A stretch of DNA of 63,466 bases from UBA7887 sp964408735 (GCA_964408735.1 CAYPAX010000012.1:1-63466); one strand, 5' to 3'. Positions 33,208 through 42,357 are shown, counted from the first letter of the stretch. The notes: generated by a model from the letters alone, not told the origin. Made by a program: numbers and translations.

Positions 33208-34134
33208 GTGTCAGTCCTGACAGCAGATCAGACCGGCCCGGCCGGCGCCTTCGGAGCGCGGGCCGAGGCGGGGCCGCGCGACTTTGTCGCCTTGCTCAAG
33301 CCGCGGGTGATGTCGCTGGTCTGCTTTACCGGCCTCATGGGCATGGCTCTGGCGCCGGGTGAGTTGCACCCGGTGATCGCTTTTACGGCACTGCTGTGCA
33401 TTGCGGTCGGCGCGGGTGCGTCGGGGGCGATCAACATGTGGTGCGACCGCGACATCGACGCGGTCATGCGACGCACCTGCGCCCGCCCGATTCCGGCCGG
33501 CCGCATGCCGGCCGGCGCGGCGCTCGGCTTCGGGGTGACGCTCGCCATCGGCTCGGTGGCGCTGATGGCGCTGGCGGTCAATTGGATGGCGGCCGGCCTG
33601 CTTGCCTTCACCATCGGCTTCTACGTCTTCGTCTATACGCTGTGGCTCAAGCGGCGCACGCCGCAGAACATTGTCATCGGCGGTGCCGCCGGCGCCTTGC
33701 CGCCGGTCATCGGCTGGGTCGCGGTCACAGGCGGTGTCGATGTGCTGCCGCTGATCCTATTCGCCATCATTTTCATCTGGACGCCGCCGCACTTCTGGGC
33801 CCTGGCGCTGTACCGCTCGGACGACTACGCCAAGGCCGGCGTGCCGATGCTGCCCGTGGTGCGCGGCCAGGCCGAGACCCGCTGGCAGATTCTGGCCTAT
33901 AGTGTGGTGCTGGTGCCGCTGACGCTGGCGCCCTGGGCGTTGGGCCTGAGTGGCTGGCTCTATGGTGCCGCTGCGGCCGCGCTCGGCATCGAGTTCCTGC
34001 GCCGTGCCGTTGCCGTCTGGCGCAACCGCAGCGAGGCCGACGCTCGCCGCCTGTTCGGCTTTTCCATCGCCTATCTGTTCCTGGTTTTTGTCGCCCTCGG
34101 CGCCGACCATTGGCTTGTCTGGACTGGGGCATGA
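33208..34134 (+). CDS. ctaB: Protoheme IX farnesyltransferase (heme O synthase)
   Basis: Product of 308 aa from GTG 33208. UbiA-family membrane enzyme that adds farnesyl to heme b. The two Asp-rich motifs are NMWCDRDIDAVMRRT near residue 82 and YRSDDYAKAGVPMLP near residue 205. About nine TM segments are visible, and LLKPRVMSLVCFTGLMGM is the family start. GGTAAGCGG lies upstream. The stop overlaps the following small ORF (ATGA at 34131-34134). Confidence 0.95.
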   Translation: MSVLTADQTGPAGAFGARAEAGPRDFVALLKPRVMSLVCFTGLMGMALAPGELHPVIAFTALLCIAVGAGASGAINMWCDRDIDAVMRRTCARPIPAGRMPAGAALGFGVTLAIGSVALMALAVNWMAAGLLAFTIGFYVFVYTLWLKRRTPQNIVIGGAAGALPPVIGWVAVTGGVDVLPLILFAIIFIWTPPHFWALALYRSDDYAKAGVPMLPVVRGQAETRWQILAYSVVLVPLTLAPWALGLSGWLYGAAAAALGIEFLRRAVAVWRNRSEADARRLFGFSIAYLFLVFVALGADHWLVWTGA

Positions 34135-34262
34135 GCGTGATGCCGTATCATGCGCAGCACAAGAAGCAACGCTGGCGCAACCTGGCGCTGGCGGGCACGC
34201 TGTGCGCGCTGGTGGTGCTGTTTTTTTTCATCACCCTCGCCAAGTTCGGCGGCGGAGGCTGA
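34131..34262 (+). CDS. Small CoxF-like single-TM protein of the oxidase operon
   Basis: Product of 43 aa: a basic N-terminus (HAQHKKQRWRN) followed by one TM helix (LALAGTLCALVVLFFFITLA) and KFGGGG. It overlaps the ctaB stop by ATGA and ends 2 nt before the ctaG start codon, leaving no room for non-coding sequence. A similar tiny membrane ORF, often called CoxF, sits between ctaB and ctaG in many alphaproteobacteria. Easily missed because of its size; probably an oxidase assembly accessory. Confidence 0.82.
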   Translation: MSVMPYHAQHKKQRWRNLALAGTLCALVVLFFFITLAKFGGGG

Positions 34263-34264
34263 GC

Positions 34265-34870
34265 ATGGCAACTGACACGACCATGTCAGCACGCAACCGG
34301 CGCCTGGCCTTGGTGCTTGGCGGCACGGTCTTTGGTATGCTGGGGCTCGCCTATGCCTCGGTGCCGCTCTACCAGTTGTTCTGCCAAGTGACCGGTTATG
34401 GCGGCACCACCAAAGTGGCTGCCGCGGCGCCGGGCAATGTCGGCGATATAGAGATCGCCGTCACGTTCAATGCCGACACGGCGCGCGACTTGGCTTGGCG
34501 TTTCGAGCCCTTGCAAGGCCGCATCACGGTGCGCGCCGGCGAGAGCGCACTGGCTTTCTACCGGGCCGACAATCTGGGCGAGGCGCCCATTGTCGGCAGC
34601 GCCACCTTCAATGTCACGCCGCAGGTGGCCGGCGCCTATTTCAACAAGATCGACTGCTTCTGCTTCGAGGAGCAGTATCTCGAGCCCGGCGCCAGCGCCG
34701 AGCTGCCGGTGCAGTTCTTTGTCGATCCGGCCATCGCCGACGATCCGGATACGGCGGGAATCCGCACCATCACCCTGTCCTACACCTTTTACGATGCGGG
34801 ACCCGAAGCGCTGGCGCGCCGGACCGAAGCGGCGCATGCCGCGGCGGGCCCGGTGACCTCGGTGAACTGA
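34265..34870 (+). CDS. ctaG: Cytochrome c oxidase copper chaperone CtaG (COX11)
   Basis: Product of 201 aa. N-terminal TM helix (LALVLGGTVFGMLGLAYASV) with the periplasmic COX11 domain after it. VPLYQLFCQVTGYGGTT is the family hallmark and the Cu(I)-binding pair is KIDCFCFEEQYL (CxC) at about residues 132-143. It delivers copper to CuB of subunit I. The stop precedes coxC by 24 nt. Confidence 0.95.
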   Translation: MATDTTMSARNRRLALVLGGTVFGMLGLAYASVPLYQLFCQVTGYGGTTKVAAAAPGNVGDIEIAVTFNADTARDLAWRFEPLQGRITVRAGESALAFYRADNLGEAPIVGSATFNVTPQVAGAYFNKIDCFCFEEQYLEPGASAELPVQFFVDPAIADDPDTAGIRTITLSYTFYDAGPEALARRTEAAHAAAGPVTSVN

Positions 34871-34894
34871 CCATGCAGAGCGCGGAGAGCTGAA

Positions 34895-35722
34895 ATGAGT
34901 GACGCAGCCCACCAGAACCATCCCTATCACCTGGTAGATCCCAGTCCGTGGCCGATCATCGGCGCGCTCGGGGCCCTGCTGATCACCGGCGGCATGGTCT
35001 TGCACATGCACGAACAAGGCGGTGGCAGCGCTATCGCCTTACTGGGCGGGCTGATCGTCGCCTTCACCATGGTCGTGTGGTGGCGCGACGTGATCCGCGA
35101 AGCGACCTCGGAAGGCCACCATACGCCGGTGGTCCAGCTCGGCCTGCGCTACGGCATGGTGTTGTTCATCGCCTCCGAGGTGATGTTCTTCTCGGCCTGG
35201 TTCTGGGCCTTCTTCGATGCCTCCATCTATGCCGACGAGGCGATCCAAATGGACCGTGTGATGGCAAATGGCGGTGTCTGGCCACCGGAAGGCATCAAGG
35301 TTTTCGATCCCTGGCACCTGCCGCTGCTCAACACCGTGATCCTGCTCACCTCGGGTGCCACGGTAACCTGGGCACACCACGCCCTGAAGGAAGGCAACAG
35401 GAAGCACCTGAAGCTCGGCCTCTTGCTCACGGTTGGCCTCGGCGCCCTGTTCACCGCCGTGCAGGCTTACGAGTATAGCCATGCCGCGTTCTCGTTCTCG
35501 GGCGGCATCTATCCCTCGACCTTCTTCATGGCCACGGGCTTCCATGGCACCCACGTCATCATCGGCACCATCTTCCTGCTGGTTTGCTTGGGCAGGGCAT
35601 ACAAGGGCCACTTCAAGCCCGAGCAGCATTTCGGGTTCGAGGCGGCCGCCTGGTACTGGCATTTCGTCGATGTGGTGTGGCTGTTCCTCTTCGTCTGTGT
35701 CTATTGGTGGGGCGGCAGCTGA
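34895..35722 (+). CDS. ctaE: Cytochrome c oxidase subunit III
   Basis: Product of 275 aa with seven predicted TM helices. Family motifs are HPYHLVDPSPWPIIGALGAL, WWRDVIREATSEGHHTP, YGMVLFIASEVMFFSAWFWAFF (conserved Glu), FFMATGFHGTHVIIGTIFL and AAWYWHFVDVVWLFLFVCVYWWG. GGAGAGCTGAA precedes the ATG. It completes the catalytic core genes of the oxidase. Confidence 0.96.
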   Translation: MSDAAHQNHPYHLVDPSPWPIIGALGALLITGGMVLHMHEQGGGSAIALLGGLIVAFTMVVWWRDVIREATSEGHHTPVVQLGLRYGMVLFIASEVMFFSAWFWAFFDASIYADEAIQMDRVMANGGVWPPEGIKVFDPWHLPLLNTVILLTSGATVTWAHHALKEGNRKHLKLGLLLTVGLGALFTAVQAYEYSHAAFSFSGGIYPSTFFMATGFHGTHVIIGTIFLLVCLGRAYKGHFKPEQHFGFEAAAWYWHFVDVVWLFLFVCVYWWGGS

Positions 35723-36093
35723 GCCCTACCCAACCGCCCTCGCTGCCGGCAGTGGCGCTCAGGCGCTGCTGCCCGGCCTGCGGCGAGGGACGTCTCTACC
35801 GCCGCTATCTCCAGGTCGCGGACCGTTGCACGGTCTGCGACCTTGATCTTAGGGCCCAGGACTCAGGCGATGGCCCGGCGGTGTTCATCATCATGATCGT
35901 CGGCTTTATCGTGGTCGGCCTGGCGCTGTGGGCCGAGCTGAACTTCGCGCCACCGCTCTGGTTGCATATGCTGTTGTGGACGCCGCTCATCCTCGGCCTG
36001 TCGCTGGCCATGCTGCCGCTGCTCAAGGCGGCGATGGTGGCGTTGCACTACCGCCATAACATTCTCGATGCGGAAGATCGGCCCCGTCACTGA
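35707..36093 (+). CDS. DUF983 membrane protein of the oxidase operon
   Basis: Product of about 128 aa. A cytoplasmic zinc-ribbon-like segment (CCPACGEGRLY then CTVCDLDL) is followed by two TM helices (FIIMIVGFIVVGLALW; LHMLLWTPLILGLSLAMLPLL) and KAAMVALHYRHN. This is the DUF983 arrangement, common next to surf1 in alphaproteobacteria, function unproven. The start is uncertain: GTG 35707 overlaps coxC by 16 nt and keeps the conserved residues before the first Cys; GTG 35752 is the alternative. Its 3' end overlaps the SURF1 gene by 26 nt. Confidence 0.8.
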   Translation: MGRQLSPTQPPSLPAVALRRCCPACGEGRLYRRYLQVADRCTVCDLDLRAQDSGDGPAVFIIMIVGFIVVGLALWAELNFAPPLWLHMLLWTPLILGLSLAMLPLLKAAMVALHYRHNILDAEDRPRH

Positions 36094-36730
36094 CGGTCTT
36101 GCCGCCGTGGCCCTCGCGCTGTTGCTGGGCCTCGGATTCTGGCAACTTGACCGGCTGCAGGAAAAGAGCGAGCTGATCGCTGCCATCGGGGCGCGCGCCG
36201 GCGCTGCGGCCGTCGCTTTGGCCGAAGCGCCACAGGAATTTACCCGGGTCACAGTGTCCGGAACTTTCGACCATAGCCGTGAGCGCCACCTCCTGGCCCA
36301 GACCCACCAAGGCGCGGTCGGTGTCGTGGTAATCGCGCCCCTGCGCCTCGATGACGGGCGGGTGCTGCTGGTCGACCGTGGCTGGGTGCCAGACGCGGCG
36401 CGCGAGGTGCTGAGCCGGCCGCAGGGCGTTCTGGTGCTCGAAGGCCTGGTGCGCCTGCCGCCACGGCCCAACCGCTTCACGCCCGAGAACAGGCCCGATG
36501 ATGACCAGTGGTACCGCATCGACCCTGTCGCCATGGCCGGCGCCGAGGCGCTGCCGTTCTATCTCGAAGCCGCCACGGCCAATGCCGGTGGCTGGCCGTT
36601 GCCGCGCCAGAGGGCCCTTTCGCTGCGCAACGACCATCTGCAATATGCGCTCACCTGGTTCGCCCTGGCGGCGGGCCTGCTGGTGGTCTATGTCCTGTTC
36701 CGCAAACAGGCGGGGAGAGCGAAACCATGA
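36068..36730 (+). CDS. SURF1 family oxidase assembly protein
   Basis: Product of 220 aa. Two TM helices near the ends (GLAAVALALLLGLGFWQLDRL and YALTWFALAAGLLVVYVLF) flank a periplasmic domain, the standard SURF1/Shy1 topology. LGFWQLDRLQEK, VTVSGTFDHSRE, VLLVDRGWVP and LRNDHLQYALTWFALA are family signatures. It helps insert heme a into subunit I. Start ATG 36068 lies inside the end of the DUF983 gene; the stop overlaps ctaA (ATGA). Confidence 0.93.
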   Translation: MRKIGPVTDGLAAVALALLLGLGFWQLDRLQEKSELIAAIGARAGAAAVALAEAPQEFTRVTVSGTFDHSRERHLLAQTHQGAVGVVVIAPLRLDDGRVLLVDRGWVPDAAREVLSRPQGVLVLEGLVRLPPRPNRFTPENRPDDDQWYRIDPVAMAGAEALPFYLEAATANAGGWPLPRQRALSLRNDHLQYALTWFALAAGLLVVYVLFRKQAGRAKP

Positions 36731-37632
36731 CGGCCATTCGGAAAGTCTCGGCGATCACGGCGCTGGCGATATTCGTGCAAATCCTGCTCGGCGCCCTGAC
36801 ACGGCTTACCGATTCCGGCCTCTCCTGCCCGGACTGGCCGCTCTGCTATGGCCTCTGGTTTCCCAGCGCGGCGGAGCTCGTGGCCCTGGAGGCGGATTAC
36901 ACGTTCTGGCAGGTGATGTCGGAGTGGACCCACCGCTTCAACGCCGCCGTGCTGGTCGGCCCCTTGACCCTGGTGCTGCTGGTGCTGGCCTGGCGCAAGC
37001 GGCAGGAGGCGCCGGCGATTTTCAAACTCATGGTTGCCGCGGCGGTGCTGCTGCTGATCCAGGCCGGGCTCGGCGGCTTCACGGTGCTCGACCGCAACAG
37101 TCCCTGGTCCGTGGCGGTGCATCTCGGCGTGGCGCTGGTGCTGCTGGCGCAGGTGCTGCTCGTCTATCTGCGGGCGCGCAACCCGTCCAAGCCCGAGCGC
37201 GGCGCGGCGCATGCGCTGGTCTGGCCGGCGGCGGCTCTGGCGCTGGTCACCGTTGCCAGCGGCGCCATGGTGGCCAAGTCCGGCGCCAGTCTCGCCTGTT
37301 CCAGTTGGCCCCTTTGCGATGGCGCCGTAATCCCCGATCTCAGCGATCCCGGTATCGCCCTCAATTTCGGCCATCGCGTGCTCGCGCTGGCGACCGCCGC
37401 TATCATTGGCCTGCTTTGGGCCGTCTCCCGTCGCGGCGATCGCACGCCGTTCCGCCGCGCCGGCAATATGGCGTTTTGGGTGCTCGTTCTGCAGGTGGTC
37501 TTGGGCGCTGGGGTGATTCACGCCTTCTCCGGCGACAGCCTTTTCGTGCAAGTTCTTGTCGGTGTCATCCACCAGGGTATCGGCGTCGTGCTGTTCGCCA
37601 ATCTTGCCGTGATGGCGCGCCTTGACGCCTGA
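36727..37632 (+). CDS. ctaA: Heme A synthase, cysteine-pair type
   Basis: Product of 301 aa with eight predicted TM helices. It oxidises the C8 methyl of heme O to the formyl group of heme A. Heme-ligand His residues lie in SEWTHRFNAAV, SVAVHLGVAL, NFGHRVLAL and GVIHQGIGVV. Each half has a Cys pair, LSCPDWPLCYG and LACSSWPLCDG. This Cys-containing type is usual in Gram-positive bacteria and some gammaproteobacteria; alphaproteobacterial enzymes normally resemble mitochondrial COX15 with a TEWKPVTG-like loop and no such pairs. Coupled to SURF1 by ATGA and overlapping the M32 gene by 11 nt. Confidence 0.93.
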   Translation: MTAIRKVSAITALAIFVQILLGALTRLTDSGLSCPDWPLCYGLWFPSAAELVALEADYTFWQVMSEWTHRFNAAVLVGPLTLVLLVLAWRKRQEAPAIFKLMVAAAVLLLIQAGLGGFTVLDRNSPWSVAVHLGVALVLLAQVLLVYLRARNPSKPERGAAHALVWPAAALALVTVASGAMVAKSGASLACSSWPLCDGAVIPDLSDPGIALNFGHRVLALATAAIIGLLWAVSRRGDRTPFRRAGNMAFWVLVLQVVLGAGVIHAFSGDSLFVQVLVGVIHQGIGVVLFANLAVMARLDA

Positions 37633-39121
37633 GGCCTACGCCGCCCTGGAGGCTCGTTTCCGCCGCCTCTCCCTGCTTGGCGAGGCCAGCCGGCTGCTCG
37701 AATGGGATCGCGCGGCATTGATGCCGAGGGGCGGCGCCCAGGCCCGTATCGAGCAGTTGACGGAGCTTGCTTTGATCCGTCACGAGATGATCTGCGATCC
37801 GGCGCTGGCGGACCTGCTGGATGGGGCGGAGGACGAGGCGCTCGATGCTTGGCAAAGCACCAATCTCACCGCTATGCGGTGGCGCTGGCGCCACGCCACT
37901 GCCGTGCCCGCCGATTTGCACGAAGCCGAGACCCGCGCGGCCTTGGCCTGCGAGACGGCCTGGCGCGAGGCACGTCCGGCCAATGATTTCGCCGGCCTTG
38001 CGCCATTGTTCGCCGAGGTCGTTCGCCTCGTCCGCGAGGTTGCCACGGTCAAGGGCGAGGCTTTGGCGTGTGAGCCCTACGACGCGCTGCTCGACCAGTG
38101 GGATGCGGGTCTCCGGGCGGCCGACTTCGACGATCTCTTCGCCCGCCTTGGCCGCGATCTGCCGGATCTCGTAGCGGCGGTGGTCGAGCGCCAGGCGGGC
38201 GAGGCGCCGCCGCGCCTGCCGTCGGGACCGTTCCCGGTCGCCGACCAACAGCGCCTTGCCGAACGCCTGATGCACGCGGTCGGCTTCCCGCCCGAACACG
38301 GCCGCCTCGATACCAGCCTGCACCCTTTCTCCAGCGGCACGCCCGAGGATCTGCGCATCACCACGCGCTATGACGAGAGCGATTTCACTTCGGCCATGAT
38401 GGCGGTCCTCCACGAGACCGGCCACGCACTGTACGACCACGGCCTGCCGGGCGACTGGCGCCACCAGCCGGTCGGCGAATCCCTCGGCATGAGCGTCCAC
38501 GAAAGCCAGTCGCTGATCGTCGAGATGCAGGCCTGCCGCAGCCGCGCCTTCATGGGCTTCGCGGCGCCCCTGATGCGCGAAGCCTTCGCCGGCGAGGGCG
38601 AGGCTTGGGGTGCCGAAAATCTCTACCGTTTGCAAACGCGTGTTGCGCCGAGCCTGATCCGCGTCGAGGCCGACGAGGTGACCTATCCCCTCCACATTCT
38701 CTTGCGCACCCGCCTCGAGCGTCTGATGGTCGCCGGAGAGCTGGAGGTTGCCGACCTGCCAGGTGCCTGGGCCGAGGGCATGGGCGAGTCCCTCGGCATC
38801 GCCCCGCCGGACGATCGCGACGGGTGCCTGCAGGACATCCACTGGGTGGAAGGGATCTTCGGCTATTTTCCCACCTACACCCTCGGCGCCGTCACCGCCG
38901 CCCAGCTCTATCAGGCCGCCCGTCGCGCCGAGCCCGAGCTGGAGGCGGCACTCGGCAAGGGAAATTTCCGCCCGCTCCTGGGCTGGCTGGGCAAGAACGT
39001 CCACAGCCTCGCCAGTTCGCTCGATGCCCGCGAGCTGATCATCCAGGCCACCGGCAAGCCACTCGGCGCCGACGATTTCGAGGCGCATTTGAGGGGGCGC
39101 TATCTCGCGGTGCAGCGATAA
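37622..39121 (+). CDS. M32 family metallocarboxypeptidase
   Basis: Product of 499 aa. Zinc-dependent carboxypeptidase of the Thermus aquaticus type with the HExxH motif in AVLHETGHALYDHGL near residue 265, followed by GESLGMSVHESQSLIVEMQ with the third ligand Glu. YPLHILLRTRLER and DIHWVEGIFGYFPTYTLG are further M32 blocks. It starts at TTG 37622 inside ctaA; no better start precedes the conserved LSLLGEASRLLEWDRAALMP. Probably the last gene of the oxidase transcript, with no functional link apparent. Confidence 0.92.
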   Translation: MTPEAYAALEARFRRLSLLGEASRLLEWDRAALMPRGGAQARIEQLTELALIRHEMICDPALADLLDGAEDEALDAWQSTNLTAMRWRWRHATAVPADLHEAETRAALACETAWREARPANDFAGLAPLFAEVVRLVREVATVKGEALACEPYDALLDQWDAGLRAADFDDLFARLGRDLPDLVAAVVERQAGEAPPRLPSGPFPVADQQRLAERLMHAVGFPPEHGRLDTSLHPFSSGTPEDLRITTRYDESDFTSAMMAVLHETGHALYDHGLPGDWRHQPVGESLGMSVHESQSLIVEMQACRSRAFMGFAAPLMREAFAGEGEAWGAENLYRLQTRVAPSLIRVEADEVTYPLHILLRTRLERLMVAGELEVADLPGAWAEGMGESLGIAPPDDRDGCLQDIHWVEGIFGYFPTYTLGAVTAAQLYQAARRAEPELEAALGKGNFRPLLGWLGKNVHSLASSLDARELIIQATGKPLGADDFEAHLRGRYLAVQR

Positions 39122-39133
39122 AGCCCCATTGCC

Positions 39134-40723
39134 CTAAGCGTCGCTTTTGATCAGATCCGCCGCCTTCTCGCCGACCATGATGGCCGGTGCGTTGGTGTTG
39201 CCCGAGGGCATGGTGGGGAAGATCGAGGCGTCGGCGATGCGCAGGCCTTCGATGCCGTGGACCTGCAAACGCTCGTTGACCACCGCGTCCGGGCCCATGC
39301 GGCAGGTGCCGATGGGGTGGTAGGAGGTCTCGGAATTGTTGCGGATCCATTCCTCGATGGCCTCGTCGCTGTCAACCTCGGCGCCCGGCGAAAGCTCAGG
39401 CCCTCGGAAGCCGTCCATCGGCGCAGCGGCGACGATGCGCCGGGCCATCCTGACGGTGGCAATCGTGGTTTCGCGGTCGATGGGATCGGCGAGAAAATTG
39501 AAGCGGATGGCCGGATGGGCGCTCGCATCGCCGGAGCGGATGTGTACCGAGCCGAGGCTTTCCGGGCGCAACTGATAGCTGGCGATGGTCATGCCGGCAA
39601 AGCTGTGCAGCTTGCGCTTCTTCGGGTTCTTCACGGCATAGGGCACCAAATGCATCTGCACGTCAGGCGTCGCCAGCTCCGGCCGGGTCTTGACGAAGGC
39701 GAGCTGCGCCGCCGAGGGCAGGCTGAGGAAGCCGCCGCCGGTCGCCGCATATTTCAAGGCTTGCGTCACCAGGCCGAAACCGCGCACGCGCTCGTTATAG
39801 GACACGCCGGGCCGGCTGATGCGCCATTGCACCCGCGCCATCATGTGGTCGCGGAAATATTCGCCTACCGCCGGCAGCTCGTGGCGCACCTCGATGCCGC
39901 GTGACTTCAGGAGCTCGGGCTGGCCGATTCCCGAGAGCTCGAGGATCTGCGGCGAGGCGATGGCGCCGGCGCAGAGGACGACCTCGCGGGCGGCCTTGAC
40001 CTCCACGCGCTGGCCGCCGCGTGAATAGGCGACTCCGACACAGCGCTTGCCGTCGAGCAGGAGCTGCTCCGTCAGCGCCTCGGTGACGATGTTCAGGTTG
40101 GGCCGCCTAGCCGCCGGGCGCAGATAGCAATGCGCGGTGCTCATGCGCCGGCCGCGCTGGATGGTCGCCTGGGTCTTGCCGACGCCTTCCTGGTCGGGGC
40201 CGTTATAGTCCGCAGTGCGCGGTATGCCGACCGCTTCGGCTGCCGCCGCGATTGCATCGAACAGTGGATTCTCTTCCGGCACCTCGGAGATTCCGAGCGG
40301 TCCGCCGCGGCCGCGCGTGCCGTCGCTGCTGTCGGGGTAGTCCTCGAGGCGGCGAAAGACCGGCTCGATATCCTGCCAGCTCCAGCCGCGGTTTCCCATC
40401 TGCGCCCAGGTGTCGTAGTCGAGGGCCTGGCCGCGCACATAGACCAGGCCGTTGATCGACGACGAGCCGCCCAGCATCTTGCCCCGCGGGATCGGAATCT
40501 TGCGGTTCGCCGTGCCCTCCTCGGGCTCGGAGAAATAGCGCCAGTTGACGCCGGGCTTGTCGATGAAGAGCCCGAAGCTGACCGGCAGGCGCGAGAGGGG
40601 ATGCACGCCCTTGCCCGCTTCGAGCAGAAGCACGCGCGCGCCCGGATCTTCCGTCAGGCGATAGGCCAGCGCCGCGCCGGCCGAGCCTGCGCCGACGATG
40701 ATGAAGTCATATGTGTCGGTCAT
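39134..40723 (-). CDS. GMC family FAD-dependent oxidoreductase (choline dehydrogenase-like)
   Basis: Product of 529 aa. The FAD-binding GxGxxG is FIIVGAGSAGAALAYRL at residues 7-23. GMC signatures are RGKMLGGSSSINGLVYVRG near 84 and GAIASPQILELSGIG near 255. The catalytic region is SYHPIGTCRMGPDAVVNERL near 465, with active-site His, ending MPSGNTNAPAIMVGEKAAD. The electron acceptor and alcohol substrate cannot be read; no betaine aldehyde dehydrogenase adjoins it. ATG at 40723, 17 nt after the mcd stop on the same strand, so it may be co-transcribed with ccr-mcd. Confidence 0.9.
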   Translation of the reverse strand: MTDTYDFIIVGAGSAGAALAYRLTEDPGARVLLLEAGKGVHPLSRLPVSFGLFIDKPGVNWRYFSEPEEGTANRKIPIPRGKMLGGSSSINGLVYVRGQALDYDTWAQMGNRGWSWQDIEPVFRRLEDYPDSSDGTRGRGGPLGISEVPEENPLFDAIAAAAEAVGIPRTADYNGPDQEGVGKTQATIQRGRRMSTAHCYLRPAARRPNLNIVTEALTEQLLLDGKRCVGVAYSRGGQRVEVKAAREVVLCAGAIASPQILELSGIGQPELLKSRGIEVRHELPAVGEYFRDHMMARVQWRISRPGVSYNERVRGFGLVTQALKYAATGGGFLSLPSAAQLAFVKTRPELATPDVQMHLVPYAVKNPKKRKLHSFAGMTIASYQLRPESLGSVHIRSGDASAHPAIRFNFLADPIDRETTIATVRMARRIVAAAPMDGFRGPELSPGAEVDSDEAIEEWIRNNSETSYHPIGTCRMGPDAVVNERLQVHGIEGLRIADASIFPTMPSGNTNAPAIMVGEKAADLIKSDA

Positions 40724-40740
40724 GGGCGCCTTTTTACAGG

Positions 40741-42357
40741 CTAATTCCCGCCAAGCAAGCGCCGGGCGATGATGTGGGCCTGAATCTCGGCGGCGCCTTC
40801 GAAGACGTTGAGAATGCGTGAGTCCACCAGCACCCGGCTGATCGGGTATTCCTCGGCATAACCGTTGCCGCCGTGGATCTGTACCGCATTGTCGGCGGCG
40901 GCCCAGGCGACGCGCGCGGCCAGCAGCTTGGCCATGCCCGCTTCGAGGTCGCAGCGGTGGCCCTGGTCCTTTTCGCGGGCGGCGAACCAGGTCAGCTGGC
41001 GGGCGATCATGACCTCCACCGCCATCCAGGCGAGCTTGCCGGAGACGCGAGGAAAGGCATAGATCGGCTTGCCGAACTGCTTGCGGTCGCCTGAATAGGC
41101 GAGACCGAGTTCGAGGGCGCTCTGGGCGACGCCGGTGGCGCGCGCCGCGGTCTGGATGCGCGCCGCCTCGAAGGTCGCCATGAGCTGTTTGAAGCCCTGG
41201 CCCTCCGCCTCGCCGAGCAGGCAGTCGCCGGGCACTTCGAATCCGTCGAAGGCGATCTCGTATTCCTTCATGCCGCGATAGCCGAGCACGCGAATCTCGC
41301 CGCCGCTCATGCCGTCGGCCGGGAAGGGCTCGGCATCCGTGCCGCGGGGCTTCGGCGCCAGGAACATGGACAGGCCCTTGTAGCCGGGCTGGTCCGCGTC
41401 GCTGCGCACGAGCAACGTCATCAGGTCGGCGCGGGCGCCGTGCGTCGTCCAGGTCTTGGCGCCGGTAATGCGCCAGTCCTCGCCGTCGCGCACGGCGCGG
41501 GTCTTGAGACTGCCGAGGTCGGAGCCGGTATCGGGCTCGGTGAAGACGGCGGTCGGCAGCACCTCGCCCGAGACGATGGCACTGAGCCAGCGCTCCTTTT
41601 GGGCCTTGGTGCCGTGTGCCAGGATAAGCTCGCAAGCGATCTCCGAGCGCGTCGCCAGGGAGCCGACGCCGAGCGAGCCGCGGCAGAGCTGTTCAGTGAC
41701 CACGCACATGGCGACCTTGCCGAGCCCGGCGCCGCCCCAGGCCTCCGGCGCGGTCAGGCCGAAGACGCCGAGCACGGCCATCTCGGCGATCACTGCGTCG
41801 GGAATCAGCACGTCCTCGCGATGCCAGGCTTGCGCATAGGGCGCGATACGCTCGTCGGAGAAGCGGCGATACTGGTCCTCGACCAGCACCAGGGTTTCGT
41901 CGTCGAGCGCCGCATCCGCCAGCTCGCCGTCTGCGATGGCGTCAGCAATGGCCTGGCGCACGGCGGCCGTGTTGCCCTCGCGCCGCAGCAGCGCTACCTC
42001 CGCGGTCTCCAGAGTGCTCGCATCGATACCGAGATCGCCGGGCCGCACGCACTCGACCTGGCTCATGGCGATACCGCCCGCCAGCTGCGCCAGATATTCG
42101 CCGAACGCCGCTTGCAGGGTCAGCTGCTCCAGTGTGCCGAGGCGACCCGCCGCCTCCAGCCGCTCAGCCCAGCCCAGCATCTGCCGCAGCGCCTCGACAT
42201 AGGTAGCGTACCAGGCCAGCCCATGCACGGCGAACTGTTCGCCATCAAGGCTCGCCGCTTCGACCCGCGCCGAGACCGCATGCCGGGCCTCAGCCAGCAT
42301 TGCCTCCGCCGCGCCAAGGGCATCACGGCAGGTGGCTTGAAGGTCGTCCATCACCAT
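40741..42357 (-). CDS. mcd: (2S)-methylsuccinyl-CoA dehydrogenase
   Basis: Product of 538 aa. An acyl-CoA dehydrogenase fold occupies residues about 150-538 (VFTEPDTGSDLGSLKTRAV, VQIHGGNGYAEEYPISRVLVD). It is preceded by an extra N-terminal helical region of about 145 residues, the feature that separates methylsuccinyl-CoA dehydrogenases from ordinary acyl-CoA dehydrogenases. The enzyme forms mesaconyl-C1-CoA in the ethylmalonyl-CoA pathway. The stop codon of ccr lies directly before its ATG, and ecm stands beyond, which strongly supports the assignment. Confidence 0.88.
   Translation of the reverse strand: MVMDDLQATCRDALGAAEAMLAEARHAVSARVEAASLDGEQFAVHGLAWYATYVEALRQMLGWAERLEAAGRLGTLEQLTLQAAFGEYLAQLAGGIAMSQVECVRPGDLGIDASTLETAEVALLRREGNTAAVRQAIADAIADGELADAALDDETLVLVEDQYRRFSDERIAPYAQAWHREDVLIPDAVIAEMAVLGVFGLTAPEAWGGAGLGKVAMCVVTEQLCRGSLGVGSLATRSEIACELILAHGTKAQKERWLSAIVSGEVLPTAVFTEPDTGSDLGSLKTRAVRDGEDWRITGAKTWTTHGARADLMTLLVRSDADQPGYKGLSMFLAPKPRGTDAEPFPADGMSGGEIRVLGYRGMKEYEIAFDGFEVPGDCLLGEAEGQGFKQLMATFEAARIQTAARATGVAQSALELGLAYSGDRKQFGKPIYAFPRVSGKLAWMAVEVMIARQLTWFAAREKDQGHRCDLEAGMAKLLAARVAWAAADNAVQIHGGNGYAEEYPISRVLVDSRILNVFEGAAEIQAHIIARRLLGGN

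Noticed and set aside
33209..33222. Palindrome TGTCAGTCCTGACA at the ctaB start
   Set aside because: It is inside the first codons of ctaB within an operon; a regulatory role is possible but nothing else supports it.
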